Made by a program: the position numbers and the translations under genes. The notes under the pieces were generated by a model. It was given only the letters and a program-made list of their open reading frames with translations, was not told where the DNA came from and ran no database searches. A DNA stretch of 64,000 nucleotides. Source: Lepiota brunneoincarnata (Eukaryota; Basidiomycota; Agaricomycetes; Agaricales; Agaricaceae). The DNA lies in NCBI GenBank assembly GCA_023014365.1, contig JAEBUN010000038.1, positions 310,001 through 374,000 on the forward strand, in the 5' to 3' direction. Position 1 is the stretch's first letter; every line of letters begins with the position of its first letter. This document shows positions 1 to 11,816 of this stretch, piece by piece.

Positions 1-80
1 ACATCCTCTCAAATTGTCTCATGAACACCATCAATTTTGCTACCAAATTAGCCAAAAGATAAAGATGACAAGAAGAACAA

Positions 81-473
81 TGTTACCCAGGTTAGGGGTT
101 TACTCTTGAGTAGCACAAGGTTTAACACAGAATGTCTATACAGACTTGATCCTGTCCTACTAATTGTGACTTGGAGACAATGGAGCACTATAAGTCCAGT
201 TGGTTTAGAGGCAAAGAAGTACAGGAGGCAAGAACTGTATAACACTAAGATAAGAATACATGGTAATGTACTGTATCCTTATATACTACTTGATATGGCT
301 ATATCTTTCCTATAAATATTTGAACCTGGGTAACTATGAGTCATGGTGGAGTAAGTGAGTCATAAACTAAATATAGTCCTTCTGATGTATACTACTGATT
401 ATTTCAGAGCAACATTTGATATGGGAATCTGTACTAAGTATAACTGTCCTTCTGATATAGAATTCTGATAACA
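81..473 (-). repeat. Solo LTR, family A, inverted, TSD AACAA
   Basis: A 393 bp family-A LTR in reverse orientation: it begins TGTTACCCAGG and ends TTCTGATAACA as read on the plus strand. It is flanked by the perfect 5-bp duplication AACAA at 76-80 and 474-478. It sits inside the gag leader of A1, whose sequence continues across it. A solo LTR with intact duplication indicates LTR-LTR recombination after insertion. Confidence 0.93.
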
Positions 474-644
474 AACAAGAACTAAAAGAATTTGAAGAAC
501 AAGAATGCCTAGAAGCTCTAGAATATTAAGCTAGAAGCAGTCCACTCAACCAATACAAACTTGAAAGACTCAAATACACTCTCAAACAACCAAGAAAGCT
601 TACTAAATCAGAAGACAATCTACTCACACACCATAAATACAAAG

Positions 645-1031
645 TGTTATCAGAAGTCTTATCAGAAGGACAGTTACTTTTAAGTTCATATTCCCATGTT
701 ACTATGAAACCATCAGTAGTGTACATCAGAAGGACTATTCTTAGTATATGCCTCATGTCTCCTTATCTCTGACTCAAAGTTACTCTGGTCTGAACTAGTA
801 TAGTAGGAGTACAGCCACACTTAGAAGTATATAAGGATACAGTACAATACCTTGTATCCTTATCTTAGTGTTATACAGTTCTTGCCTCCTATACCTCTTT
901 GCCCTTAAACCGGCTGGACTATAGTGCTCCGTTGTCTCCAAGTCATGCCTAGTAGGACAGGACCAAGTCTGTATAGACATCCTGTGTCAAACACCGTGCT
1001 ACTCAAGAGCGAACCCCTAACCCAGGTAACA
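645..1031 (+). repeat. Solo LTR, family A, TSD CAAAG
   Basis: A 387 bp family-A LTR (TGTTATCAGAAG...CCAGGTAACA) flanked by CAAAG at 640-644 and 1032-1036. It contains the family TATA box TATATAAGG and the ATCTTAGTGTT element that pairs with the family primer site in complete copies. It interrupts the A1 gag between segments that are contiguous in A2 and A3. Confidence 0.93.
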
Positions 1032-2504
1032 CAAAGTAAATCAAGGAAAACCCCCACCAGTAGACAATGGATCAGGACCTGATCCACAACCACCTACATT
1101 ATCCACACCTATGCAACCCTTAACCCTACTGGCACCACCTATACAACTACTGCAACCTCCAGCACCAGCACCATCCCCTGGACAAATATAAATAGCTACT
1201 CAAAACCTGAAAGAACTTGGCCTCCTTAAGCCCATCACCTTTGATGGAAACAGAAGACTATTTGAAGACTGGATCTTCCAATACAAGGTCTATATACTTG
1301 CCAGTTCCACCATCTACAATACCAATCTTGCCAGAACTCTATTTGTCCTCTCAACAATGCAATCAGGAGATGCCTGAGCCTGGACTAGACAATACCTCCA
1401 TGAAAGAAATACCACAACCCCAGCAGGCCAAACTACCATAAAGGAAGCCTAGGATATATTCACAAATCATCTCAGAACCAATTTTACTCCTGTAGATGAA
1501 CATGCATATGCACATACACAACTCCAAACCCTGCATCAAGTGGGTAAACCCATGACTGAGTTCAATGCCCAGTTCAAAGAACTCATCTGTCAATCTGGAC
1601 TCACAGAAGATTGTGCCCTAATTGATTTATACCATAAAGTAATTGATCACTGAATTGCTATGAAATTTGACAAATCAGGAAACCCCTCTACCACTATTGC
1701 TACTTGTTATACCTGAGCCAATAAATTTGACAATAATTTCCACTAAATCAATGTTTTATACAGCACACCCAGGAACACATTCCCACAGAGGAATCAATAC
1801 CAAACCAACCATGGACCAACTTATCCCAACAACAATGTCCCCTATGCCCAATTTTATCAAGGGAGCAATGCTCCCAGGTTTACACCATGCAACCCACACA
1901 CCATGGAAATAAATCATGCCACAATGGAAGAAGGATATATAGATCCTTACTCTGAAATACTCCAATTGGAATATGCTGAAGACACCATTCAAGAACCATT
2001 GGAACTAGATGCTATGGTCACCAGACAACAGATGAAGGCATACCAGAAACAGGAATACTTCCAATGTAGAGCTAATGATCATTGGGTCAGCAAATGCCCA
2101 CATCCACCACCAGCCAGATGCTTTCCAGGAATGCATACCAATCCACCACAACCAGCCAGAAACCCAAACCATCCACCTTATCAAGGAAATAAGCCTAACC
2201 CTGGCTTCAAACCCCAACAATGCAAATACTCTCTTGCTGTTGCAGAAGTAGCATCTCAGATGCACCAAATAGTTGATGAACTTGATCCTGAATTACAGCA
2301 GGAACTCCAGTCTGCACTAGCTGAAGATCTAGAGATGTATCCATTCCAGAATTTTTAAAATAGAATGCTGTCAATCAATGTGCCCCTGTGCATTCCAGAA
2401 CTCAGAAGAACTTTACATACTCTCACTCCCAGAAGGACAATTTCTTGATAAACTCTGTACAATTATGACTCTCCCCAAATAAAAGATCTCTTTTCCTGCC
2501 CATC

Positions 2505-3715
2505 AAGATTTGGAGTGAACAGACATCAAAACCCACAGCCATCACCACCCCAATAGACTCAGGAGCCCAAGGGAATTTCATCTCCTACAAAGTTGTTGAA
2601 CAACATGGTTATCAAACCAAACAGTTGGACCAACCACTTCTGCTCAGTGTTAGAAGAGTAAGAAGGCCAGAACCAATTTGATATTGGAGTGCTGATCACA
2701 ATCAGCATGCACACTACTCAAATACAGCAACAGTCTGTGCACAGACTGGGCAGCCAAACACTGCATAGACTACCAGACATAATGTACACAAACAATATAC
2801 AACAATAATAGATAAATGATTATATGCAGGGTTGAACTTGGAGATGGGAGTGGTTGAAGGCTGAGGCCAGGCTTGGGCATTAGGCATCAGCTAGGGTGGC
2901 CAAGCCTGGATACCTTACCACAGACCCCTAGACATGCCTTGCATAAGGGGGAGCACATAACACCAGTCCCCTTACACTCAGCAACATTGATGGAATGGAC
3001 AATCAACATGGCAAGATCCATGAATACATCAAAATCAAGACCATCATTGATGGAAGAGACTGCACACTAGAAGTGTATGTCACCAACACTGGTGAAAAGG
3101 ATCTCATCATTGGATTTCCCTCACTGGAACAATACAATCCCAAAATCAACTGGAAGACCAAGACATTCTCTTGGAAACCCCAAATCAACCACCAAGACTT
3201 TTCCAAACTCCTCAGAACTCTTTGACAACCTGTCAAACTCAACTTGATTGCCATGGACATAATAGCTGGAAAAACTTCTCAACCCAAAGACAACCCAGAA
3301 GAATATGTCAACCTTTCAAATGTTGATCTTGACACCTTCTCTCTAAAAAGAGAAATGAACCCAATGCTTCTAACCCCATTAGAAGTAAATACCAAAGCTC
3401 CACATGCTACAATGCTCTACAATAAGCAATACAACCCAACCAGATTGGCAAACCAAAAAGGAAAACAACTGGAATCAAACAAGAAACTACCCAAAATTCC
3501 TCAAAGATTTGCCCAATGGGCTAAAATATTCAATAAAAAAGCCTCCAAATGATTCCCACCATCAAGAACATTCAATCACAAAATTGAACTAAAACTGATA
3601 TTCAAAGCAAAATCAATGAAACCCTATCAAGTGGCACCTGCCAAAGACAAAGCACTAAAAGAATTCATAGACAAAACCTCCAAAAAGGGTACATCCACCC
3701 CTCAAAATCCCCTAT
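2505..3715 (+). pseudogene. Decayed pol of copy A1 (protease to start of RT)
   Basis: Pol remnant. It contains the asp-protease motif DSGAQGNFIS (near 2557-2590), the protease C-terminal part with IIGFPSLEQYNP (near 3107) and the linker up to the beginning of the reverse transcriptase (KGYIHPS, near 3690), where it is cut off by the A2 LTR. A foreign 329 bp LTR sits inside the protease at 2648-2976. Frames change several times and stops are present, so it is dead. Confidence 0.78.
2648..2976. repeat. Solo LTR of an unrelated family (D), TSD CTCAG
   Basis: A 329 bp insertion with LTR-type ends (TGTTAGAAGAG...TCCCCTTACA), flanked by perfect CTCAG duplications at 2643-2647 and 2977-2981. Its removal rejoins the protease reading of A1 exactly as in A2 near 6535. 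It has no coding capacity. No full-length relative is in the window, so polarity is unknown. Its last 10 bp match the end of the insert at 38249-38665, hinting at relatedness. Confidence 0.85.
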
Positions 3716-4100
3716 TGTTATCAGAAGTCTTATCAGAAGGACAGTTATTTTTAGTTTACATTCCCATGTCATTATGAAACCATCAGTAGTGCACATCAGA
3801 AGGACTATTCTTAGTTTATGCCTCATGTCCCTTATCTCTGACTCATAGTTATTCCAGTCCAGACTATTATAGTAGGAGTACAGCCACACTTAGAAGTATA
3901 TAAGGATACAGTACATTACCTTGTATCCTTATCTTAGTGTTATACAGTTCTTGCCTCCTATAACTCTTTGCCTCTAAACCGGCTGGACTATAGTGCTCTG
4001 TCATCTCCAAGTCACACTTAGTAGGACAGGACCAAGTCTGTATAGACATCCTGTGTCAAACTCTGTGCTACTCATGAGCAAACCCCTAACCCAGGTAACA
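3716..4100 (+). repeat. 5' LTR of A2
   Basis: A 385 bp LTR, TGTTATCAG...CAGGTAACA. TATA box TATATAAGG at 3897-3905. The 12-mer TATCTTAGTGTT at 3930-3941 lies where transcription should start, about 34 bp from the TATA box, and is the exact reverse complement of the primer site just after the LTR. Confidence 0.92.
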
Positions 4101-4101
4101 A

Positions 4102-4113
4102 AACACTAAGATA
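4102..4113 (+). promoter_or_regulatory. Self-priming primer binding site of A2
   Basis: AACACTAAGATA, starting 1 bp after the LTR. It is perfectly complementary over 12 nt to 3930-3941 in the LTR. This is the arrangement known from Tf1 of fission yeast, in which the 5' end of the element mRNA folds back and primes minus-strand synthesis. The same pair is seen near 13287 (A4) and 14490 (A3). Confidence 0.8.
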
Positions 4114-4203
4114 CTCTGCTGCTTATCTCTTGCTCGCCCTCTACTCTGCTCTGCTCTACTCTGCCAACATACTGAATGTGTTGAAGAACTCTGGTTGTTC
4201 AAA

Positions 4204-4464
4204 ATGATGTGCAAAAGAAAACCGCCCCTCTGTGTAGCCATCGCTATGTCCCTCAATCTCTCCTTGCCAGAAGACCTGGCTTACCTACTCATCTTCATCT
4301 TCACCTCCACCACTACCCTTATCACATACTGAATAATCACCATAGAACTTGAATGCATCATGTGCCCTTGCCACTGCTGTATCATCAGATTGAGGAACCT
4401 GTACTCAGGAATCTCCATCATTGCAACCCAATTTTTCATCCTTCTAGCAATAATTGATTGCTAG
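4204..4464 (+). pseudogene. Hydrophobic leader ORF (ORF0) of A2
   Basis: An 87-codon frame upstream of gag whose A3 counterpart is open over the same length (86 residues). It reads MMCKRKPPLCVAI..., then two hydrophobic stretches (around LAYLLIFIFTSTTTLITY and IIATQFFILLAII) separated by a Cys-rich loop. A2 has an in-frame TGA at codon 43. It ends at TAG (4462-4464), and the gag leader frame continues in the same frame. Function unknown. It could be a small two-helix membrane protein, or simply an open stretch in the leader. Confidence 0.45.
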
Positions 4465-5056
4465 ACAACTGCCACCACACCTCCAAAGAAGTTCTTGGCC
4501 CAAGAAACTCCTCCTAAATCGAGAAGTAGAATCTCTGAATCAGGAACCCAAAATCTGGATCCTAGAAGAAATCCTATACCCACTCAAACACTGTCACTGT
4601 TTTATCCCCCATCCCCATTTGACTCACCCACTCCAAGTGCATCAACACCTACATGCACTTGAACAAGTTTCGCTGAAGAACTAGCAGAACAACAAAGATT
4701 ACAACACAAAAGAGAATTAAAGGAACACTATGAAGGAGAAGAAAGAAAATGCAAACAAGCCGAAGAATATCATGCTAAAGTAAACCCACTAAATGATTTT
4801 GAACTTCAAAAACTCAAATACACCCTCAAAACAACCAAGGGAACTTTCCCAATCAGAGGAAAACTTACTTACACATCACAAATATGCAGTAAATCAAGGA
4901 AGAACCCCTCCAGTAGACAACAACTCAGACATCTACATCACTGATGACAACCAATCAGAACCTGACCCTCAACCACCTGCATTACCCACACCAATACAAC
5001 CCTTAGCCCTACCAGCACCACCAACACCACCACCACCGCCACCCAGACAATTACAA

Positions 5057-6247
5057 ATGGCTGCCACACAAACCCCAAAGGAGTTAGGACTCCTCAAACC
5101 CATCACCTTTGATGGAACCAGAAGATTGTTCGAAGACTGGATCTTCCAATGTGAAGTCTATGTGCTTGCTAACGCAACCACTTACAACACCAACCCCACC
5201 AGAACCCTATTTGTTCTTTTGACAATGTAATCAGGAGATGCCCAAGCCTGGGCCAGACAATACCTCCATGAGAGGAATGCCCAAACCCAAGCAGGACAAC
5301 CCATAGCCATGGAGTCATGGGACAACTTCACTGCCCAGCTTAGAGCCGACTTCACCCCGGCAGATGAACATGCATACGCACACACCAGACTTCAAACCCT
5401 GCACCAAGCAGGCAAACCGATGACTGAGTTCAATGCTCAATTTAAGGAACTTGTCTGTCAATCTGGACTTAATGAAGATTGCACACTGATCGATCTCTAT
5501 TGTAAAGCAATCGATTGCCATATTGCAATGAAGATCAATGAATCGGAGAACCCTCCGACAACCATCACCGCTTGGTATACCTGAGCTAACAAACTCGATG
5601 ACAACTTCTGCAGAATCAACGCCCTTTACAGTACCCCTAGGAACACGTTCCCTCAAAGGAACTAATACCAACCCAACTGTGGACCAAACCATCCAAACAA
5701 CAACGTGCCCTATGCACAATTCTACCAAACAAGTAATGCTCCACATTTCACCCCAAGAGACCCACATACCATGGAAATAGACCATGCCACAATAGAAGAA
5801 GGATTCAAAGATCCTTATCCCAAAATTCAGCAACTGGAATATACCAAAGAAGACTCCACACAAGAACTGTTGGAGTTAGATGCCATTGTCACAGGACAAC
5901 AAATGAAATCATATCAAAACCAAGAATGCTTCTGATGTGGAGCTAAAGACCATTGGGTTAGTAAATGCCCATGACCACCACCAACCAGACGCTTCTCAGG
6001 AATGTGTACCAATCCCCCTTGTCCTGCAAGAAACCCCAACCATCCTTTTCATGGACAACAAAACACTTGTCCCAGATTCCCGAATCAGAAAAACCAACCA
6101 TCACCCCAATGCAAATACTCCCTTGCTGTCACAGAAGTCGCATCTCAGATGTGCCAGATGGTTGATGAACTTGATCCTGAGTTACAACAAGAACTCCACT
6201 CCATGCTAGCCAAGGATCCAGAGATGCATCCATTCCAGGATTTTTAA
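5057..6247 (+). pseudogene. Decayed gag of A2
   Basis: Gag capsid and nucleocapsid protein. The ATG at 5057 (MAATQTPKELGLLKPITFDG) lines up with the family-C gag start at 30417, which supports this start over upstream open sequence. The capsid region is near 5090-5580. The CCHC zinc knuckle near 5929-5970 reads CF*CGAKDHWVSKC with TGA for a former CGA Arg codon. The tail PFQDF is followed by TAA at 6245-6247. Stops include TAA at 5228 and TGA at 5582-5584. Non-functional copy. Confidence 0.82.
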
Positions 6248-6379
6248 AAAGGAATGCTGTTGATTGATGTGCCCCTGCATGTTCCAGAACTCAAAAGGAC
6301 ATTTCTTACTCTCACTCCCAGAAGGACACTTTCTCGATAAACTCTGTACAATTACAACTATCCCCAAATAAACAATCCC

Positions 6380-9300
6380 TTTTCTTACCCATCAAGATTT
6401 GGAGTGAATGGACATCAAAACCCATGGCCATCACTGCCCTGATAGACTCAGGAGCCCAAGGGAATTTCATATCCCACAAAGTCATTGAACGACATGGTTA
6501 TCAAACCAAATGGCTGGACCAACCAATTCCCCTCAGTAACATTGATGGAACTGACAATCAACATGGCAAGATCCATGAATACATCAAAATCAAAACCATC
6601 ATTGATGGAAGAGATTGCACACTAGAAGTGTACATCACAAACACTGGTGAGAAGGATCTCATCATTGGATTTCCCTGGTTGGAACAATACAATCCCGACA
6701 TTAACTGGAAGACCAAGACATTCTCCTGGAAACCCCAAATCAATCACCAAGACTTCTCAAAACTCCTCAGAACCCTACGATGACCCATCAAACTCAATTC
6801 CATCGCCATGGACATAATGGCTGGAAAAACCTCTCAACCTGAGGAAAACCCTGAAGAATACATCAACCTGTCAAATGTTGACCTTGACACCTTCTCTTTA
6901 GAAAGAGAAATGAACCTAATGCTTCTAACCCCATTAGAAGTAAATACCAAAGTGACACATGCCACAAACCTCCACAATGAACAACACAACCTGACAAGAT
7001 CAGCAAACCAAAAAGGAAAACAACTGGAATCAAATAAAAAACCACCCAAGATCCCTTGGAAACTCATCTGATGGGCCAAAATATTCAACAAGAAAGCCTC
7101 CAAATGATTCCCACCATCAAGAACATTTAATCACAAAATTGAACTAAAACCAACATTTGAAGCAAAATCAATGAAACCTTATCAGGTGGCACCTGCTGAA
7201 GAAAAAGCACCAAAAGAATTCATAGACGAAAACCTCTGAAAAGGGTGCATCCACCCCTCAAAATCGCCTATGGCATCACCTTTCTTCTTTGTTGTCAAGA
7301 AAGGAGGAGACCTCCAACCCTGCCAAGACTATTGTTATGTACCTATCCAATCCCCATGATTTCCTCTATCATGGATAAACTCAAAGGAGCTAAGTACTTC
7401 ACTAAGCTTGATGTCCGCCTAGGATACAATAACGTCAGAATTAAAGATGGCAATCAATGGAAAGCAGCATTCAAGACTCCTATGGGTCTTTTCAAACCAA
7501 CTGTAATGTTTTTTGGACTTTGCAACAGTCCCACAACGTTCCAACACATGATGGACATGCTATTCTCCAAGATAATGGAGAAAGGAGGAATCATCATCTA
7601 TATGGATGATATACTAATCTATGGTAAAACCCAAGAGGAAACCAACTGACTTACAGAAAAAGTACTGCAAATTCAACAAATAACGACTTGAATATCTTGG
7701 CATGATCATCACACCTGATGAAATCAAGATGGATCCTGGAAAACCCAAGGGAATAGAAGACTGGCCAGTGCCAAAAACAGTCCAACACATTTGGAAATTC
7801 ATTGGATTCTGTAACTTCTACTGGAAGTTCATCCGCAACTACTCCCACCACACCAAACCCCTTAACCAACTCCTATCCAAATCAAACAAATTTGAATGGA
7901 AAGAAGAACAACAAAAAGCATTTGAAATGCTCAAGAATGAATTCTTAAAGGAACCAGTGCTCCTCATGCCTGACTCCACAAAATCCTTTGAAATAGAAGC
8001 TGACACTTCCAAATTTGCATCAGGAGCTGTCCTGTACCAACACAATATCAATGGAATATGGAAACCTGTATTGTTCTATTCAAAGATGTTCAGACCAGCA
8101 GAATGCAACTATGACATCTATGACAGGGAACTCCTTGCTATTATCCAAGCCCTCGAAGAATGGTGCCACTACCTCCTCGGCAGCCCCCATACCATTGATA
8201 TCAGAATGGACCACCAAAACCTCACATACTGGTGTAAACCCCAGAAAATCAACCCCTGACAAGCACAATGGGTCCAGACCCTCACCGACTACAACTTCAA
8301 ATTAGAACACGTCCCAGGATCAAAGATTCCTGCACCAGATGCTCTATCAAGATGCCCAGACCACATCCCTGATGAGGATAATGATAACGAAGATGTCACC
8401 ATGCTTCCAAACAACCTTTTTATCACCACAGCCAACATAGAAGATCAAAACTTAATCACAGTACTCCCAGAACACCTCTTTATTGCCACTGTTGATATGG
8501 AACTCCAAGAAAGAATCACGGAATCACCCAAATACGACACTAGAACCACCGAAGTGTTCAAACTCCTGAAGGAAACCCACCCTAACACTGCTGATAAAGA
8601 CTTCAGAACAGTCCCGACCTCGAATGGTCCACTCCTCACGTTCCAAGAACATGTCATCATTCCAGAAGACCTCCAACTTAGACGCGATGTCATCGCAAGA
8701 TATCACAACCACCCTACACATGGTCACCCCAGAAAACAAGAAACATACCACCTTGCCAAGAAAGAGGTATATTGGCCAGGAATGTTGACATTCATAAAGA
8801 ATTATGTCAAAGGCTGTCCAGAATGCCAGCAACACAAAATCATACACAGACCGGATCGCGCACCGACTCAACCAATCCCACCATCATCTTCCAAACATCC
8901 ATTCACTCAAATCTCATGGGATCTTATCACTGGTCTACTGCCTAGCACTGGCCATAATGTGATATTGTCCATGGTGGACCATGGCCTTACAAAGGGGGTA
9001 ATTTTCATCCCAACCTCAGATTGATCAAATGCCAATGACATCGGACAACTATTAATAGAAAAAGTCTTCACTAGATTTGGACTACCCAACAAAATCATAT
9101 CAGATTGAGACCCCAGATTCACCACCAACTCCCTCTGAGAACTAGCCAAATGCCTAAACATCCAACAAGCATTCTCAACCGCATACCACCCCCAGACAGA
9201 TGGTTCTACTAAATGATACAACCAGGAAATCTAAACCTATCTCACCATATACTGCACCAGGAACCCCCTTGACTGGTCAGAAACCCTCCCTATTGCCGAG

Positions 9301-10018
9301 TTTGCACACAACTCCAAAATACATGCCTGAAGGCGGAAATCCCCATTCGAACTAATCATGGGATACAACCCTCTGCCGATACCCATGGTAATGGAAACAT
9401 CAAACTTTCCATCAGTAGATGAACACATCAGGCTCCTTGATGATGCCAGAAAAGAAGCACACATGGCACACCAACTCTCTGCCGATATTATGAAACAAAG
9501 AACCAGAAGAACTGTCAAACCCCTTGAAACACATCAAAAAGTATGGCTAGAAGCCAAGAATCTCAAACTCCCCTTCATCTCCAACAAAATATCCCCAAAA
9601 TGACTAGGACCTTTCCTTATCTCAGAAGTCTTATCACCACTGACATACAAATTAAAACTTCTGATCAAATGGAAGATACACCCAGTATTCCACCGAAACC
9701 TTCTAACCCCATATACTGAAACAGAAGCATACAGATCTCATCTGACTCCACCACCACCAGACATCATCAATGAAGAAGAATACAAAATAGAAGCTATTCT
9801 TAATCACCGCCGATATTGCGGAAAACTCCAATACTATGTATGTCAAATGGAAAGGATACTCCCACATGGAGAATGAATGGATCACTGATGAAACACTCTG
9901 TGCAAACGCCAAAGAATACCTAACTGAGTATAAAGAAACTCATGGAATTTCCCAGAAAGATCAGGAACCCACCAGAACCTACCAAAGACAACTTCACTCT
10001 CACACCAAACATACTTAA
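6380..10018 (+). pseudogene. Decayed pol polyprotein of A2
   Basis: Polyprotein for processing, reverse transcription and integration, in the -1 frame relative to gag. Order: aspartic protease (IDSGAQGNFIS near 6445), reverse transcriptase with YMDD (near 7600), RNase H, integrase with an intact HHCC zinc finger (HNHPTHGH... CPECQQHK, 8707-8835) and D,D,E core (from 8915), then a C-terminal chromodomain (near 9780-9930). Frames shift inside the RT, and TGA stops recur (for example 7647-7649 and 9022-9024). Clearly inactive, but the domains are complete enough for family placement. Confidence 0.85.
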
Positions 10019-10118
10019 AAGATGCCCATGAACCTCAACCTCACTTGTCCCCAAACCACTCCCCCTTACTCTACCACACCCTCTCCATCTTCCTCATCAT
10101 CCTCTATAATCATCATCA

Positions 10119-11150
10119 ATGACCAGAAGGTTGAACATACAACACTTCAGACAACTCCTGTACCAACCCCGTCTCCCTACACCCCCTCTCACACCTTTGC
10201 CACAGCTTATGCTGCTGATAGAGATGGGACCCCCAACCCCAATGACACCCCAGAACCAACAGTTGCCCCAGCTGCCTCCCTTAGATTCCAGACAGCTGGA
10301 GTACGACCACATGGACCAAATTACCCTTCTGATGGAGATTTGTGTGAGGCTGCAACCAGCCAAACCATTATGGATATGTAAATTGGAACACTCTCCAATT
10401 TCAGAATACGACCAACAACTCTGGTCAGACTACACCCACCATGTATGACAGACTAAGGCTCTCACTACTGTGTACAATACGCAACATGCCTGGGCAGAAT
10501 CACTTAAGCAACTTCTCCACTCAAGATTGAGCCTCATGTCCAAGGTGTCGAAGAACTTACCCAAGCAAGATGAGATACATACCTTGCAGCCCTCCACCAC
10601 AACCATTGCCACCACTGCCATGACAACCCCCACCACTATCACCACTCCCACTCCCAATAAGGAAAAGAAGCCCGCCAATCTCAGAAACCCTTTCAGACAT
10701 CTCACCCCCACTAGGAACACCACCCATGCCATCACCAATAACCATATCCTGATTTGGAACTCCCCCAATCCCATTCATGCATGAACCGACCCCCAAACCA
10801 CCGACAGATCAGTTTGCATCCAGTGCAGACATACCGGACACTGGGCCATAGATTGCCCCCAATTTGCCTGTCTCGGGTGCAAGCAATATGCCCCAGGGCA
10901 CTATTCTTACAACTGCATCAAATATAGATGCCCCCATTGCGCCATCTTCCAACCATACCATAAATGGACCAAATGTCCTGCTTAAAAGACTTGACACACC
11001 CCCTACTCCTGAACTTCAACAGCCCGTCCCATGACAACCCCCTCCACTCACAATCAATACATTGACCTCACCAACAACAACTACTATGAGGAATGTTACA
11101 ACAAGATTGCCAAGTCCAACATCACAGGAGAACCATGTGGTTTCTTCTGA
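10119..11150 (+). pseudogene. ORF3a of A2: zinc-knuckle protein after pol
   Basis: Extra reading frame between pol and the 3' LTR, +1 to pol. From ATG 10119 (MTRRLNIQHFRQLLY) it runs through a helical middle part (WAESLKQLLHSRLS) to three zinc knuckles at about 10815-10980: CIQCRHTGHWAIDC (C-x2-C-x4-H-x4-C), CLGCKQYAPGHYSYNC (C-x2-C-x6-H-x4-C) and CPHCAIFQPYHKWTKC. It ends with AKSNITGEPCGFF and a stop near 11150. In-frame stops are mainly TGA. The family-C protein at 35079-36293 has two of these knuckles, with the APGHY signature, and the same SNITGEP end. Probably a second nucleic-acid-binding protein; function unproven. Confidence 0.72.
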
Positions 11151-11394
11151 AGAAAACCAAATTGCCCCCACAGAAGATAGAATTGAAAGCCCCCACTTCA
11201 GACAACTCCTATATGACATATTCTATCCAGGACAACCCCCATCCCCAGAAACCGCTGCAGTACTCAATCTCCACAGAACTCCTACCCCCACCTTTTCTCC
11301 TGTCATTCCCCCTTGACCAGACTCCACCGACCAACCTCAAGTTGACTACTATGAACCAAATTACCTAGCCGAATACCTGGAAGAAGGAAACTAA
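10600..11394 (+). pseudogene. ORF3b of A2: frame overlapping ORF3a
   Basis: A second, Pro/Ser/Thr-rich frame, +1 relative to ORF3a over the zinc-knuckle region. It continues past the ORF3a stop to its own stop TAA at 11392-11394 (tail NYLAEYLEEGN). Recognisable segments also present in A3 are GTPPIPF.HEPTPKP and TASNIDAPI. The start is not defined. TGA stops replace likely CGA codons. Dual coding is inferred from the same frame relation in A2, A3 and C. It may instead be an open shadow of a low-complexity gene. Confidence 0.5.
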
Positions 11395-11432
11395 TGAGTT
11401 GTAATGGAAAACAACTCTAGAAATGGACCTAA

Positions 11433-11816
11433 TGTTATCAGAAGTCTTATCAGAAGGACAGTTATTTTTAGTTTATATTCCCATGTCACTATGAAACCAT
11501 CAGTAGTGTACATCAGAAGGACTATTTTTAGTTTATGCCTCATGTCCCTTATCTCTGACTCATAGTTACTCTGGTCTGGACTATTACAGTAGGAGTACAG
11601 CCACACTTAGAAGTATATAAGGATACAGTACATTACTTTGTATCCTTATCTTAGTTTATAAAGTTCTTGCCTCCTATACCTCTTTGCCCCTAAACTGGCT
11701 GGACTATAGTGCTCCATCGTCTCCAAGTCATGCCTAGTAGGACAGGACCAAGTCTGTATAGACATCCTGTGTTGAATGCCATGCTACTCAAGAGCGAACC
11801 CCTAACCCAGGTAACA
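11433..11816 (+). repeat. 3' LTR of A2
   Basis: A 384 bp LTR, TGTTATCAGAAG...CAGGTAACA, closely matching 3716-4100 apart from scattered transitions and a small deletion. Preceded by AGAAATGGACCTAA, which also precedes the A3 3' LTR at 39013. Followed directly by a gag scrap rather than by A1 pol. Confidence 0.9.

Larger units (their letters stand above)
1..2358 (+). pseudogene. Decayed gag of copy A1
   Basis: Remains of the structural Gag protein that would form the virus-like particle. Recognisable pieces are the stretch reading KELGLLKPITFDGN (near 1210-1250), the region ending in a zinc knuckle (near 2068-2100, where the first Cys of CCHC now reads Tyr: YFQCRANDHWVSKC) and the C-terminal tail PFQNF before a stop at 2358. 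Several in-frame stops occur, among them TGA at 1714-1716 where copy A3 has CAA. Both are single-transition derivatives of CGA. Two solo LTRs interrupt the 5' part. Non-functional. Confidence 0.8.
1..3715 (+). mobile_element. Degenerate Ty3/gypsy element, family A copy A1 (left end outside window)
   Basis: Remnant of a fungal chromovirus-type LTR retrotransposon. It enters from the left edge inside the leader/gag region and stops in the reverse-transcriptase part of pol, where the 5' LTR of copy A2 begins. It is interrupted by an inverted solo LTR (81-473), a direct solo LTR (645-1031) and an unrelated solo LTR (2648-2976). Removing these three restores colinearity with copies A2 and A3. Reading frames are broken by many stops, mostly TGA, and by indels, so no protein can be made. 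Assignment to family A rests on matching gag and protease segments of A2 (5057-6783) and A3. Confidence 0.85.
3716..11816 (+). mobile_element. Ty3/gypsy chromovirus, family A copy A2, both LTRs present
   Basis: An 8.1 kb element: 5' LTR 3716-4100, primer site 4102-4113, leader with a hydrophobic ORF, gag, pol (protease, RT, RNase H, integrase, chromodomain), two overlapping 3' ORFs, and 3' LTR 11433-11816. The gene order PR-RT-RH-IN with a terminal chromodomain is that of chromoviruses. The left flank (A1 pol) and right flank (a gag scrap) do not match and there is no target duplication (CCTAT versus ACCAT), so one side has been rearranged since insertion. The coding parts hold numerous TGA stops and a few frameshifts. 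Inactive. Confidence 0.88.

Noticed and set aside
4080..4096. Telomere-like CCCTAACCC at LTR ends (for example AACCCCTAACCC)
   Set aside because: Single copy within each LTR and part of the conserved terminal sequence; not a telomeric array.
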